The notes: generated by a model not told the origin, from the letters alone. Positions 35,961 through 44,651 are shown, counted from the stretch's first letter. The stretch is DNA of 64,000 bases from UBA7672 sp965279205 (GCA_965279205.1 OZ257144.1:1612001-1676000); one strand, 5' to 3'. Numbers and translations are program-made.

Positions 35961-37241
35961 ATGAAGGATCTGGGGACCGCCTGGAAGACCTACGGCTTTG
36001 CTGGCCTGGCCGCCGCGGCCCTGTTGACGGGCGCAGTCTTCTACGTCCTGTTCTTCTGGTGGGGCAGCGAATACTGGCCGCTGCCGATCGACTACAGCTA
36101 CCTCTACGTTGCCGGAAGGGTATGGGGCGAGGGTGCGTCTCCCTACAATAACGGCTACCTGACCATGGCGAGCGCGCTGACAGGGAGGGACCTGACGCCG
36201 TTTGCCTATCCTCCGAATTGGTGGGGACCGTCGCAGCTGCTTGCGCTGTTTGATCCGGCGACGTCGAACTTCCTGTGGTTCGCGCTATCGATGGCGTTCC
36301 TGGGAGTGTCAGCGTGGATCCTGGCGCGCGTCACGCTGCGCAACCAGGCGGGGTTCACGCCCCTGGCAAAGACGTTGGCGACAGTGGACAACAATACGAC
36401 AGGCGTGGCGCTGCTAGCCTGCCTGCTGGCCGGCTTCATAGCGGCGACCAAGGCTGCGGGGTCACAGGCCTATCTGGGGCAGACCAGCCTGCTGATCATG
36501 CTGGGCCAGTGCCTGCTGCTGCTCGGCGTGGTCGAGCGCAGGCAATGGGCGGTGGGTGTGGGTGTGGCCGTGCTCCTGTTGAAACCGCAGATGGGCATTC
36601 CCTTCGCCTTTGCGCTGCTGTTCCCGCGCGAGACCCGCATGCCGACCATCATTGCAGGCGTGACTACCGCGATCATCTCGCTGCCAGCGCTGATGCTTGG
36701 CGGGCCGGTGAACGTGTTGAAGCAGTTTTATGCCAATGTCAGCGAGTACGGCACGCGCGCGGAAAACGTGGCGGATGCGACTAGCGGGCTAGGCAACTTC
36801 CTCTATCGGGCGACGGGGATGCAGCTTTCGGCGCTGGTATGGCTGGGCCTGGCGATGATCGGCGGCCTGGCGGCCTGGCTGCCTCTGAAGCGGTTGATGG
36901 GCCAGGAACATACGACGCTGGCGTTGCTGATCTCGACGACGCTGTCGATCTTCATGTTCATTCCATTGCACGACTGGGATTTCGTGTGGTTCACGCCGCT
37001 GCTTCCGCTGCTGTTCTTCATGCGGGGACCGGCGCTGGTGCTGGGCATCGTGGCCGCTGTGCTCATGACGCGGGTTGCACAAGTGCTGGAGCGTGTGATC
37101 GCCGAAGACACCTGGATTGACCACCAGCGGGCGAGCGCCACCCTCTTTGCGGTCTGCGTGCTGGTGGCGATCGCGGCGGCGGCGGTCGCAGTGCTGAATA
37201 AGCGGCGCGGTGCGCTGGCAGCGGCCTCGGCAAAGTCCTGA
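35961..37241 (+). CDS. GT87-like (DUF2029) polytopic membrane glycosyltransferase
   Basis: The 426-residue protein has about ten hydrophobic segments. The first is FAGLAAAALLTGAVFYVLFFW. An early periplasmic loop has the acidic DYSYLYVAGRVWGEGASPYNN, and FAYPPNWWG and LKPQMGIPFAFAL follow. This pattern is typical of DUF2029/GT87 polyprenyl-phosphate-sugar-dependent transferases. It is transcribed toward the GtrA and GT2 genes, which would flip and make the lipid-linked sugar. ATG 35961 has AGGG upstream; a TTG two codons earlier is less likely. The attR site of the tRNA-Glu element lies 123 bases upstream. Confidence 0.78.
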   Translation: MKDLGTAWKTYGFAGLAAAALLTGAVFYVLFFWWGSEYWPLPIDYSYLYVAGRVWGEGASPYNNGYLTMASALTGRDLTPFAYPPNWWGPSQLLALFDPATSNFLWFALSMAFLGVSAWILARVTLRNQAGFTPLAKTLATVDNNTTGVALLACLLAGFIAATKAAGSQAYLGQTSLLIMLGQCLLLLGVVERRQWAVGVGVAVLLLKPQMGIPFAFALLFPRETRMPTIIAGVTTAIISLPALMLGGPVNVLKQFYANVSEYGTRAENVADATSGLGNFLYRATGMQLSALVWLGLAMIGGLAAWLPLKRLMGQEHTTLALLISTTLSIFMFIPLHDWDFVWFTPLLPLLFFMRGPALVLGIVAAVLMTRVAQVLERVIAEDTWIDHQRASATLFAVCVLVAIAAAAVAVLNKRRGALAAASAKS

Positions 37242-37271
37242 GCCGAAAGCAACCTGCGTCCGAACGGATCG

Positions 37272-37313
37272 GGACAAGTTGGCTTAGCATTTTTGGAATA
37301 GATCAACTTGTCC
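37272..37313. terminator. Inverted repeat between convergent genes
   Basis: GGACAAGTTG (37272-37281) is the reverse complement of CAACTTGTCC (37304-37313), with a 22-base loop. It lies in the 106-base gap between the convergent GT87-like and GtrA genes. It may end transcription in either direction but lacks a T-run. Confidence 0.35.
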
Positions 37314-37347
37314 GCCCTCAAACGAGTTCGTTTTCGAGCGGCTTGAT

Positions 37348-37746
37348 CTAAGCCCGGAACGTGGCTCGCTTGTTGAGCCAGAAGGTCGAAGCAAACGTAG
37401 CCAACACGCTGACGCATTTGGCGAGAGTGGCGCCCATGAAGGGCTCGAGCGTCAGGATCGTGGCTGATGAAACGGCAAGGCCAACCACGGTCACCATCGC
37501 GAATATGCTCGCCTCTCGCACGGGCGAGCCGCGATGCGGCCGATCGGAAAAGGTCCAGAAACGGTTGACGATGAAGCTGTGAACCGCGGCGATCGAATAT
37601 GAAATCAGGTTCGCGATCGCGAAGTGGATGTGGACGACATGCACCAGCAGCAGGAAGACAACGAAATCCACGCCCGTGTTGAGCGCCCCGACGATGGCGA
37701 ACCGGATCATCTGGACGATCGTGCGCCGCGATTGCTGATCGGTCAT
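37348..37746 (-). CDS. GtrA-family membrane protein
   Basis: The 132-residue protein has four transmembrane helices and the family pattern FAIVGALNTGVDFVVFLLL, YSIAAVHSFIVNRFWTF and STFWLNKRATF. GtrA proteins are thought to translocate polyprenyl-phosphate-linked sugars across the inner membrane. It lies 32 bases after the GT2 gene on the same strand, the common GtrB-GtrA pairing used in cell-surface glycan modification. Confidence 0.9.
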   Translation of the reverse strand: MTDQQSRRTIVQMIRFAIVGALNTGVDFVVFLLLVHVVHIHFAIANLISYSIAAVHSFIVNRFWTFSDRPHRGSPVREASIFAMVTVVGLAVSSATILTLEPFMGATLAKCVSVLATFASTFWLNKRATFRA

Positions 37747-37778
37747 CTTGGGCGTTCCAGTCGCGGCGATCGGCCGGG

Positions 37779-38732
37779 TCAGTTGCCCGGGCGGGCAATG
37801 ATGTCTTTGATGATATACAGGCTGCGACCCTTGCTCTCCATGTAGAGCCGGCCGAGATATTCGCCGATGATGCCGACCATGAACAGCTGCACGCCGGAAA
37901 GCAGCAGCATCATGATGGTCATCGAGGTCCAGCCATCCACCGCGGTGCCGGCGAAGTAGGACGCCAGCGCGTAGACCATGCCGACGCCCGAGAGGACGCA
38001 GAACAGTCCACCGAACCAGCTCGCGATACGCAGAGGCACGGTGGAGAAGCCCGTGGCGGCGTCCAGCGCCAGTAGCATGAGTTTCCCAAAGCCATACTTG
38101 GTTTCGCCAGCGAAGCGTTCGTGCCGGTCGTAGAGGATGGGAACCTGCTTGAAACCCACCCAGGACAGCAGGCCACGAACAAAGCGCTGGGATTCCGGAA
38201 GCTTGTTGAATTCCTCGACCACAGCTCGTTTCATCAGGCGGAAGTCGCCCGTGTCGACTGGAAGCTCGATGTCTACCAGCCGGTTCAGCAGGCGGTAGAA
38301 CATGGCGGACGAGGTTTTCTTGAAGAAAGATTCGCCGGCGCGCGAACGGCGCTGGCCATAAACGACGTCCGCACCGTCATCCAGAACCTTCATCATATCC
38401 GGGAGCAGTTCGGGCGGATCCTGCAGGTCGGCGTCGATCAGCATGACGCGTTCGCCGCGGCAGGTCGCAAGGCCGGCGGTAAGCGCCAGCTCGTGGCCAT
38501 GATTGCGGGACAGGTTTATCGCGACGATATGCGGATCGTTCGCAGCTAGAGACATCATGATTGTCCAGGTCGAATCCTTCGACCCGTCATTGACCAGAAC
38601 GATTTCGTAGGAGTCGCCGACCGCGGTTGTGCTGACGGCCGTAAGCCGGCGGTGCAACTCGGGGAGCGAGCCTTCCTCGTTGTAGCAAGGGACGACCACG
38701 GAAAGTGCGGGCCACCTGGTCGCCGAGTTCAT
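37779..38732 (-). CDS. GT2 glycosyltransferase (GtrB/DPM1-like polyprenyl-phosphate sugar synthase)
   Basis: The 317-residue protein has a GT-A domain (SVVVPCYNEEGSLPELHRRL, nucleotide-binding VNDGSKDST, metal-binding LIDADLQDPPE, and RRSRAGESFFKK). Two C-terminal transmembrane helices follow (about 235-260 and 270-295). This is the GtrB/ArnC/DPM1 pattern: transfer of a sugar from a nucleotide to polyprenyl phosphate at the cytoplasmic membrane face. The downstream GtrA would move the product outward and the GT87-like enzyme could use it. Confidence 0.92.
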   Translation of the reverse strand: MNSATRWPALSVVVPCYNEEGSLPELHRRLTAVSTTAVGDSYEIVLVNDGSKDSTWTIMMSLAANDPHIVAINLSRNHGHELALTAGLATCRGERVMLIDADLQDPPELLPDMMKVLDDGADVVYGQRRSRAGESFFKKTSSAMFYRLLNRLVDIELPVDTGDFRLMKRAVVEEFNKLPESQRFVRGLLSWVGFKQVPILYDRHERFAGETKYGFGKLMLLALDAATGFSTVPLRIASWFGGLFCVLSGVGMVYALASYFAGTAVDGWTSMTIMMLLLSGVQLFMVGIIGEYLGRLYMESKGRSLYIIKDIIARPGN

Positions 38733-38932
38733 TGTAAACAGTCCGCTTTGTGTCGGCCCGAGGTCGAGACAACATATTCCAGCGGTTTTGAAGCAAGCGA
38801 TGTGCCGCCCTTACGCAACGCCAGTTGGCGCCGATTCGTCGCAGGGGAATCAGGGGTGAATATTATTAACGGGCGCTCTGGCCCGCCGGATTTGTCATGG
38901 TAGGGTCACAAGGCTGGGGAGCGTGTGGGTGA

Positions 38933-39463
38933 ATGCAACCGCAACAGAATCAGACCGCGGCGGGAGAGGAAACGGAGCCGGCAGTCAGGGTTGAGGGCCG
39001 CGTGAAGTGGTTCGACCCGGCTAAGGGCTACGGCTTTGTCGTTCCCGATGGCGGGCCGGCGGGTGGCGGGCTCAAGCGGGACGTGCTGCTCCATATCTCC
39101 GTGATGCGGAAGTTCGGCCGCGACAGCGCGCCTGAGGGCGCCCGGATTGTCTGCAATGTGGCGACACGCGACCGTGGCTATCAGGTCAATGAAGTCCTCG
39201 AGCTTTCGGCCAACGAGAATGACGCTGCCGCGCCCGAGGACGATGGACCGGTCGAGGTCGTGCTTGTGAAGTGGTTCAACCGCACCAAGGGCTATGGCTT
39301 CGTGCAGCGGCTGGACGACCCGGAAGACATCTTCATTCACATGGTCGTGGTGCGGAAGGCCGGGATCGAGGACCTGCAGCCGGGGCAGAAACTGGTGGCC
39401 GTGGTCGGCAAGGGTTCCAAAGGCCGGAACATCGTCAGCGCGCGGCTGCACGACGGGGTCTGA
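38933..39463 (+). CDS. Double cold-shock-domain protein
   Basis: The 176-residue protein carries two cold-shock domains, at about 18-85 and 105-172. The first has GRVKWFDPAKGYGFVVPD and the second VKWFNRTKGYGFVQR with DIFIHMVVV. The RNP1/RNP2 aromatic residues are partly conserved; the second RNP2 has HMVVV rather than HVSAL. Tandem CSD proteins of this size occur in alphaproteobacteria and bind single-stranded nucleic acids. The DUF192 and thioesterase genes follow closely, so they probably form an operon. Confidence 0.9.
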   Translation: MQPQQNQTAAGEETEPAVRVEGRVKWFDPAKGYGFVVPDGGPAGGGLKRDVLLHISVMRKFGRDSAPEGARIVCNVATRDRGYQVNEVLELSANENDAAAPEDDGPVEVVLVKWFNRTKGYGFVQRLDDPEDIFIHMVVVRKAGIEDLQPGQKLVAVVGKGSKGRNIVSARLHDGV

Positions 39464-39521
39464 TCGCCGGGCTGGACCGCGCCCTTGGCTTCGGTCGAAC
39501 GGCGCCTTATGCCCTCAGCCC

Positions 39522-39974
39522 ATGAAACGCTCATTTCTTGTCCTTGCCCTCGCCGCCGCACTTTCGTCTCCAGCCTTCGCCCAGGCGCCGACCGAGCCGT
39601 TGACCATCGTGTCAGGCGACAAGACGCACACCTTCAAGGTGGAACTGGCGGATACCGAAGAGAAGCGGAAGACCGGCCTGATGAACCGCGCGCCCCTGCC
39701 GGCTGATGGCGGCATGATCTTCGATTTCCGCCAGTCGAAGACCGACGCTACGATCTGGATGAAGAACACCAAGATCCCACTCGACGTGCTGTTCATCGAT
39801 CCGACGGGCACTGTGCTGGCGATCGCGGTCAATGCGCGGCCCGAAAGCCTTCGTACGATTAGCCCGGGGCTTCCCGCCGCGGCCGTCCTGGAAATCAACG
39901 GCGGCAAGGCGACTGAGCTCGGCATCAAGCCGGGTGACAAGGTGAAGAACAAGATGTTCGGCAATGGCGGCTGA
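39522..39974 (+). CDS. Exported DUF192 protein
   Basis: The 150-residue protein starts at an ATG followed by a clear signal peptide (MKRSFLVLALAAALSSPAFA). The DUF192 domain follows with VELADTEEKRKTGLMNR, MIFDF and IWMKNTKIPLDVLFID, the family's core. Its function is unknown; it is periplasmic by prediction. The gene lies 58 bases after the cold-shock gene, and its end overlaps the thioesterase start by 11 bases. Confidence 0.88.
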   Translation: MKRSFLVLALAAALSSPAFAQAPTEPLTIVSGDKTHTFKVELADTEEKRKTGLMNRAPLPADGGMIFDFRQSKTDATIWMKNTKIPLDVLFIDPTGTVLAIAVNARPESLRTISPGLPAAAVLEINGGKATELGIKPGDKVKNKMFGNGG

Positions 39975-40392
39975 TCCGCTGGCCTCACCGCCACCGCCGC
40001 CGGGCTTTGTTCATTGCCTGCGTGCGCCCTTCATCAATCATGTCGGTCCGCTGCTTCAGGCGGTGGAAAATCCTTCCGGGCAGATGACGCTCGGCCTATG
40101 GGTCGAGACCGTGCACACCAACACGATGGGCTTCATGCATGGCGGCATGATCGCCACCATCTGCGACAGCGCCATGGCGCGCTCCACGCACGGCACGCTG
40201 CAACGCAGGACGGTGACGCTGCGCATGGCGATGGAGTATTTCGATCCCGTGCTGAAGGGCGATTGGTTGGAAGCTCACGGCCGCCTCGTTCATCACGATG
40301 AGGATGTCGCCCATACCGAATGCCTGATCATCGTCAATGGCGCGCCGCGCGCACGGTCGACGGGCGTGTTCAGGTTGCTGCGGAAGATCTAG
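39964..40392 (+). CDS. PaaI-type hotdog thioesterase
   Basis: The 142-residue protein has a hotdog fold with the PaaI/4HBT signature GFMHGGMIATICDSAMA, where the HGG loop and the following aspartate are the usual acyl-CoA thioesterase elements. It would hydrolyse a CoA thioester of unknown identity. The start overlaps the DUF192 gene, and its stop overlaps the convergent monooxygenase stop by four bases. Confidence 0.88.
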   Translation: MAADPLASPPPPPGFVHCLRAPFINHVGPLLQAVENPSGQMTLGLWVETVHTNTMGFMHGGMIATICDSAMARSTHGTLQRRTVTLRMAMEYFDPVLKGDWLEAHGRLVHHDEDVAHTECLIIVNGAPRARSTGVFRLLRKI

Positions 40393-41627
40393 CGGACTTC
40401 GTTGATCTCGGCCTTCTTCACGGAAGCAAGCACGATCGGGATCTCGTGATCGGCCAGCGGCTTCATCTTCTGCTTGCGCGCCATTGCGGCAGCTATAAAG
40501 GGTGCGAGCTCATCCGCTTTGCGTTTCTCGCGCGCCGCGACCTCGGCCTTGAAACCGGGCATGACTTCCTTCGCGAAGAGTTCGAGCGACTGGCAGATAT
40601 GCTCGTGACGGTTGCGCCCGGCCTGCTGCAGAAAGATTACCTGATCGACGCCGGCATCCTGGAAGGCCTGGATGTGGGCGCGGATGTCTTCCGGTGTGCC
40701 GATGCCGTTGGCGCTGATCTCGGCGCGCTGGCGTGCAGCGATGATCTCCTCGTCGCGATTGCCGCGAGCCTTCACGAAATCTGCGAACAGGGTCGACCGG
40801 CCCGGCAGGCAGTCATGCGCAACGAGTGCGTTGACGGCATAGCTGAAGAATTCGAAGCCTTCCTGGCCGCGACGGATCGCCTCTGCGCGGTCGGCATGCA
40901 CCGAGAAGTTCGAAACCATGGCGATGCTGGCGTTCACGCTGTGGCCGATGGGCGTGCACTGATCCGACTTGATGATCCCGTAATAGATGTCGGCCCACGT
41001 GCGCGCCTCGGCCGGATCGACGAAAGAGAACGCCAGAGCGCCGACACCCATGGAGGCTGCGACCTTGATGGTGTCGCGGTTGGTGCAGGCCATCCACATC
41101 GGCGGATGAGGTTTCTGCACCGGCTTGGGCACGATATTTCGGCAGGGGAACGAAAAGCCCTTGCCCTCGTATCCGGGATACGGGTCCATCACGAGCATGT
41201 TGGCGATCTGCTCGGCCGCCTCCAGCGCAAGGGCACGCTTTTCCTTCGCGGGAATACCAAAGCCGCCAAGTTCCAGCCGTGTTGCGCCCTCGCCAATGCC
41301 GAAGTCGAGCCGGCCTTTGGAGATGATGTCGAGCGTGGCGATGCCCTCGGCCGTCCGCGCTGGATGGTTGTAGTTGGGGATGACCTGGCGGATGCCATGG
41401 CCGACGCGAATGTTTTTCGTCAGGGCCGCGCAGGCTGCGAGGAAGACTTCTGGCGAGGATGAATGGGAGTATTCCTCAAGAAAGTGGTGTTCGACTTCCC
41501 ATGCGTAGTCGTAGCCGAGCCGGTCGGCGAGAACGACCTGTTCGAGGGCTTCGTGGAACAGTTTCGCCTCGTCGCCCTCATTCCAGGGTTTGGGCAGCTG
41601 GTGCTCATAGAAGACCCCAAAGCGCAT
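40389..41627 (-). CDS. LLM-class flavin-dependent oxidoreductase (bacterial luciferase-like)
   Basis: The 412-residue TIM-barrel monooxygenase begins MRFGVFYEHQLPKPW. It contains EVEHHFLEEYSHSSSPEVFLA, VGHGIRQVIPNYNHPARTAE and GRLDFGIGEGATRLELGGFG, typical of luciferase-like enzymes that use FMNH2 supplied by a separate reductase. The substrate is unknown. GGAGGG stands at SD distance. No reductase is adjacent. The GST gene ends 58 bases upstream... of its start on the same strand, so they may be expressed together. Confidence 0.88.
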   Translation of the reverse strand: MRFGVFYEHQLPKPWNEGDEAKLFHEALEQVVLADRLGYDYAWEVEHHFLEEYSHSSSPEVFLAACAALTKNIRVGHGIRQVIPNYNHPARTAEGIATLDIISKGRLDFGIGEGATRLELGGFGIPAKEKRALALEAAEQIANMLVMDPYPGYEGKGFSFPCRNIVPKPVQKPHPPMWMACTNRDTIKVAASMGVGALAFSFVDPAEARTWADIYYGIIKSDQCTPIGHSVNASIAMVSNFSVHADRAEAIRRGQEGFEFFSYAVNALVAHDCLPGRSTLFADFVKARGNRDEEIIAARQRAEISANGIGTPEDIRAHIQAFQDAGVDQVIFLQQAGRNRHEHICQSLELFAKEVMPGFKAEVAAREKRKADELAPFIAAAMARKQKMKPLADHEIPIVLASVKKAEINEVR

Positions 41628-41684
41628 CGCCGTCCCTCCGCCATTTTGACGGAAGCTTATCTGCTCCGGCCGATGTGGAAAGGG

Positions 41685-42329
41685 TCAGGGCGCTTCCGCG
41701 AACTGCTCCGTCTGCGCCTTGAAGGCGCGCTGGAAGGCGGGACGGGCTTCGCAGCGTTCCTTGTAGGCTTTCAGGGTCGGGTAGTCGTCGATGATGCCAG
41801 TGCCGTCGATGATCCGGAGCACGTCGGACATCATCAGGTCTCCGACCGTGAAACGACCTTCGAGATAGTCCTTGTCGCCCAGCGCGCCGGCGAGTTGACT
41901 GAAGCGAAGTCGGATGAATTGCTCGACCATCGGGCGGCGCTCCTTCGCCCAGGCGGTGTCGTTGTGGAAGAAGATGATCGAGCCGAGTTCCTGCACGGCG
42001 TTCTCGATGGAGTTGAGGGCGGAGAAGACCCAGGCGGTAGCGCGTTCGCGGCCGATGCGATCCTTCGGCATCAGCGCTTCCGATTTCTCGGCAATGTAGA
42101 GCGTGATGGCGCCACTTTCGTGGAGTACAAGACCATCCTCCTCGATTGTGGGCGCCTGGCCGAAGGGCTGGCGGGCGAGATGTTCCGGCGAGCGTTGTTC
42201 GGGGCCGAGCTGTACCTTGCGCACGGAGTAAGGCAGGCCCGCCTCCTCAAGCGCCCAGCGGACGCGGAACGCGCGCATGAGTGGTTTGGCGAAATCCGGC
42301 ACCCATTTGTAGGTTGTCAGCGTGATCAT
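41685..42329 (-). CDS. Glutathione S-transferase family protein
   Basis: The 214-residue protein has an N-terminal thioredoxin-like domain with RSPEHLARQPFGQAPTIEED and the glutathione-binding turn LHESGAITLYIAE. A helical C-terminal domain follows (FTVGDLMMSDVLRII). The start ATG overlaps the stop of the SRPBCC gene (ATGA), which rules out the longer open frame. It is third in an ArsR-SRPBCC-GST operon. Detoxification is the usual role, and the specific substrate is unknown. Confidence 0.9.
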   Translation of the reverse strand: MITLTTYKWVPDFAKPLMRAFRVRWALEEAGLPYSVRKVQLGPEQRSPEHLARQPFGQAPTIEEDGLVLHESGAITLYIAEKSEALMPKDRIGRERATAWVFSALNSIENAVQELGSIIFFHNDTAWAKERRPMVEQFIRLRFSQLAGALGDKDYLEGRFTVGDLMMSDVLRIIDGTGIIDDYPTLKAYKERCEARPAFQRAFKAQTEQFAEAP

Positions 42330-42817
42330 GCGCGCAATCCTTTCTGTTCGCCGACCGCGAGGTTCTCGGCGTAGAGCTGTTCCTTGTTGATGAAGGAGTT
42401 CCAGCCACCGATGTGATTGTCGCGCGACTCCACGCTCGAGAACGGCGTCTGGTGGAAGGCCTGGATCGTCTTGCCGCCTCTCTCTTCGAACGTGACGGTG
42501 ATGAGCGTATCGGTGGGGTCGCCGGACTCCGCCGCCCAAGCGAAGGTGAAGACGATCTTCCTGTTCTTCACGATCTCGCGGAACTCACCGCTCATGCGGC
42601 TGACGCCGTACTGTTTCGAGAGCATGGTCGCGCGCCACTTACCGCCGGGACGAAAGTCCATCTCCAGTTCTGTAGTGGTGAACTTTTCCGGGCCCCACCA
42701 GCGGATGGCATGGTCGCGGTTTTCCCAGATGCGGAAGACGAGGTCGACGGGGGCATCAAACTCGCGCTCGATGTAAAGCTCGTCGTCGCGAAGTTCGCGC
42801 TCAGGTTTTGCGGCCAC
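42326..42817 (-). CDS. SRPBCC/AHSA1-domain protein
   Basis: The protein of about 163 residues has the AHSA1/START fold pattern: IEREFDAPVDLVFRIWENRD, WWGPEKFTTTELEMDFRPGG, and the C-terminal GGWNSFINKE. AAGGAG directly abuts an ATG at 42823 (no spacing) but stands six bases before a GTG at 42817, so I prefer the GTG; the difference is two residues. The start region overlaps the ArsR gene end by 17 bases. ArsR-AHSA1 pairs are common; the bound ligand is unknown. Confidence 0.88.
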   Translation of the reverse strand: MAAKPERELRDDELYIEREFDAPVDLVFRIWENRDHAIRWWGPEKFTTTELEMDFRPGGKWRATMLSKQYGVSRMSGEFREIVKNRKIVFTFAWAAESGDPTDTLITVTFEERGGKTIQAFHQTPFSSVESRDNHIGGWNSFINKEQLYAENLAVGEQKGLRA

Positions 42818-43151
42818 GGCCATCTCCTTTCGTGATTTGCGACAGGTAGGCGTCCATCCGGTCGAACGAGCCTTCCCAGAACTTGCGGTACTTCGAGAGC
42901 CAGCCATCGACTGCCTTCAGCGGTTCCGCATCCAGCATGCAGGGCCGCCACTGCGCCTCGCGACCACGAGAGATCAGCCCGGCGGTTTCCAACACCTTGA
43001 GATGGCGGGAGACGGCAGGGAGCGAGATGTCGAAGGGCGCGGCCAGCTCATTGACGGTCGCAGCGCCCTGGCTGAGGCGCGCGAGGATGGCGCGGCGGGT
43101 GGGGTCGGCCAGCGCCGAGAGCGTCATGGAAAGCGTATCAGTCGCCTGCAT
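42801..43151 (-). CDS. ArsR-family winged-helix repressor
   Basis: The 116-residue protein has ALADPTRRAILARLSQGAAT, the recognition helix ISLPAVSRHLKVLETAGLI and the wing REAQWRP. There is no metal-binding CxC, so it is closer to the SdpR-like subgroup that accompanies SRPBCC proteins than to metal sensors. It heads the ArsR-SRPBCC-GST operon. A 36-bp dyad lies immediately upstream and is probably its own operator. A second ATG eight codons in is an alternative start. Confidence 0.92.
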   Translation of the reverse strand: MQATDTLSMTLSALADPTRRAILARLSQGAATVNELAAPFDISLPAVSRHLKVLETAGLISRGREAQWRPCMLDAEPLKAVDGWLSKYRKFWEGSFDRMDAYLSQITKGDGRGRKT

Positions 43152-43163
43152 GGAAGTGCCAAT

Positions 43164-43199
43164 ATTTAGCGTATGTGTTAATTAACATGATTGCTAAAT
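43164..43199. promoter_or_regulatory. 36-bp two-part dyad, probable ArsR operator
   Basis: ATTTAGC (43164-43170) and GCTAAAT (43193-43199) flank the perfect palindrome TGTTAATTAACA (43176-43187), each separated from it by five bases. The whole is symmetric about one centre and begins 13 bases upstream of the ArsR start codon, so binding would block the operon promoter. Confidence 0.65.
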
Positions 43200-43278
43200 A
43201 GGTGAGGAGATTGGGCAAGTCAACAGGGCGGGCGGCTTTGCTTCCTCTCCGCCGCGTTTCGGGTATAAGCGCCGCGAT

Positions 43279-43355
43279 CGGAGTGTGGCGCAGTCTGGTA
43301 GCGCATCTGCTTTGGGAGCAGAGGGTCATAGGTTCGAATCCTATCACTCCGACCA
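43279..43355 (+). tRNA. tRNA-Pro (anticodon TGG)
   Basis: Acceptor arm CGGAGTG/CACTCCG, D arm with GGCGCAGTCTGGTAGCGC, anticodon stem TCTGC/GCAGA with loop TTTGGGA (anticodon TGG), T arm ending TTCGAATCC, discriminator A and encoded CCA. Confidence 0.96.
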
Positions 43356-43375
43356 TTTCTTCACCGGTAGCGTAA

Positions 43376-44062
43376 ATGTCCGACCGTCCCGTGATTCTGC
43401 TGGCGGCCCATGGCGAGCGGGGCGGTGCAGCGAACAACGCCCGGCTGGCGCAGATCACCGAGGATGTCGGCAAGGCGATCCCTGACGCGGATGTCGGCTC
43501 GGTGCTGGTCAATGTCGAAGGGCTGGTGGCGAAGACGCTGGCGGCGTGCGGGGAGCGGCCGGTCCTATGCCTGCCCCTACTGTTCTCCGACGGCTATTTC
43601 TACACAGACCGACTGAAGCCGCATTTTTCGGGTGTGCGGAAGCTGGCGCCTCCGTTGGCGCTGTGGCCGCGTTTCGCGCCTTTTCTGGCCGACAATCTGG
43701 CGTTGAGAACGATCTCGCACAGTGTCGATCCGCGAGTCGTCCTGGTGGCCCATGGTTCGAAACAGCCTGGCAGCTCGGCCGAATGCGCCCGCAAGGTCGC
43801 AACGCAGCTGCAAAATCGCTATGGCCGCATCGAAACAGGTTTCCTGGAAGAGGCGCCGTTCGCAAAGGACGTAATCGAGGCGACGCAGCCGCCCTGGTCG
43901 GCAATCGGTCTGTTTCTGGGCGCCGGCATGCATGGCGGGGAGGATTTCGACGTCCTCGTATCGACGGCGCTGACGCGCCCTGTTGCGGCCTTTACGGCAG
44001 GCGAATTGCCCGGTCTGGCCGGTCTGATTGCCGCTGAGGCGCGCGACCAGCTGCGCAGTTGA
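43376..44062 (+). CDS. CbiX/sirohydrochlorin chelatase-like protein
   Basis: The 228-residue protein has two chelatase-type half-domains. Each has the histidine motif: LLAAHGERGG near the N-terminus and VLVAHGSKQPGSS near residue 125. This matches CbiX-family proteins that insert Co or Fe into sirohydrochlorin. A tetrapyrrole substrate is inferred; no cobalamin or siroheme genes are adjacent. The start is 20 bases after tRNA-Pro. Confidence 0.78.
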   Translation: MSDRPVILLAAHGERGGAANNARLAQITEDVGKAIPDADVGSVLVNVEGLVAKTLAACGERPVLCLPLLFSDGYFYTDRLKPHFSGVRKLAPPLALWPRFAPFLADNLALRTISHSVDPRVVLVAHGSKQPGSSAECARKVATQLQNRYGRIETGFLEEAPFAKDVIEATQPPWSAIGLFLGAGMHGGEDFDVLVSTALTRPVAAFTAGELPGLAGLIAAEARDQLRS

Positions 44063-44107
44063 ATTCTCAACCTTTTGCGGGCAGATGGTCCGCATCAGGA
44101 GTCGCTG

Positions 44108-44413
44108 ATGCTTGCGAAAATCTACCGCCCCGCCCGGAACGCCATGCAGTCCGGCAATGCGAAATCAGAGAACTGGGTTCTCGAGTTCGAAAGCGAGACC
44201 GCGCGCACGGTCGACCCGCTGATGGGTTGGATCGGCAATGCCGACACCAACACGCAGGTCCGCATGACCTTCGAGACGCGCGAGGAAGCGATCGAGTTCG
44301 CCAAACGCCAGTCGATCCCGTTCCAGGTGACTGAGCCGCGTGAAGCCAAGCGGGTCATCAAGGCCTATGCCGACAACTTCTCGGCCGTCAGACGCCGGCA
44401 GTGGACCCACTAG
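44108..44413 (+). CDS. NADH dehydrogenase accessory subunit, NDUFS4-like (ETC complex I family)
   Basis: The 101-residue protein starts at an ATG with AGGAG seven bases upstream. It contains KIYRPARNAMQSG, WVLEFE, DPLMGWIGNADTNTQVRMTF and the C-terminal YADNFSAVRRRQWTH, the signature of the NDUFS4/18-kDa accessory subunit of complex I. This subunit is shared by mitochondria and alphaproteobacteria and is a useful lineage marker. It acts on the matrix or cytoplasmic arm of complex I. The nuo operon itself is not in the window. Confidence 0.93.
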   Translation: MLAKIYRPARNAMQSGNAKSENWVLEFESETARTVDPLMGWIGNADTNTQVRMTFETREEAIEFAKRQSIPFQVTEPREAKRVIKAYADNFSAVRRRQWTH

Positions 44414-44466
44414 CCGCCAAGCTGGCGCCGTCCGCAGAACCCGCTTAAGAGGCGTTTGCTGCGCCT

Positions 44467-44543
44467 GATCCCGTAGCTCAACTGGATAGAGCACCCGCCT
44501 TCTAAGCGGGTGGTTGCAGGTTCAAGTCCTGCCGGGATCGCCA
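44467..44543 (+). tRNA. tRNA-Arg (anticodon TCT)
   Basis: Acceptor arm GATCCCG/CGGGATC, D arm AGCTCAACTGGATAGAGC, anticodon stem CCCGC/GCGGG with loop CTTCTAA (anticodon TCT), T arm GCAGG-TTCAAGT-CCTGC, discriminator G and encoded CCA. Confidence 0.96.
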
Positions 44544-44651
44544 GACTTTGTTCGAGATCTCGGTAACCGAAAGGCTGTTCGTGCGTTGTGGAGCATACGG
44601 CTGCTTGCGGCCTTGCCGCGGCGCCGATTTGCTTTGCAAGCGGAGCGATAC

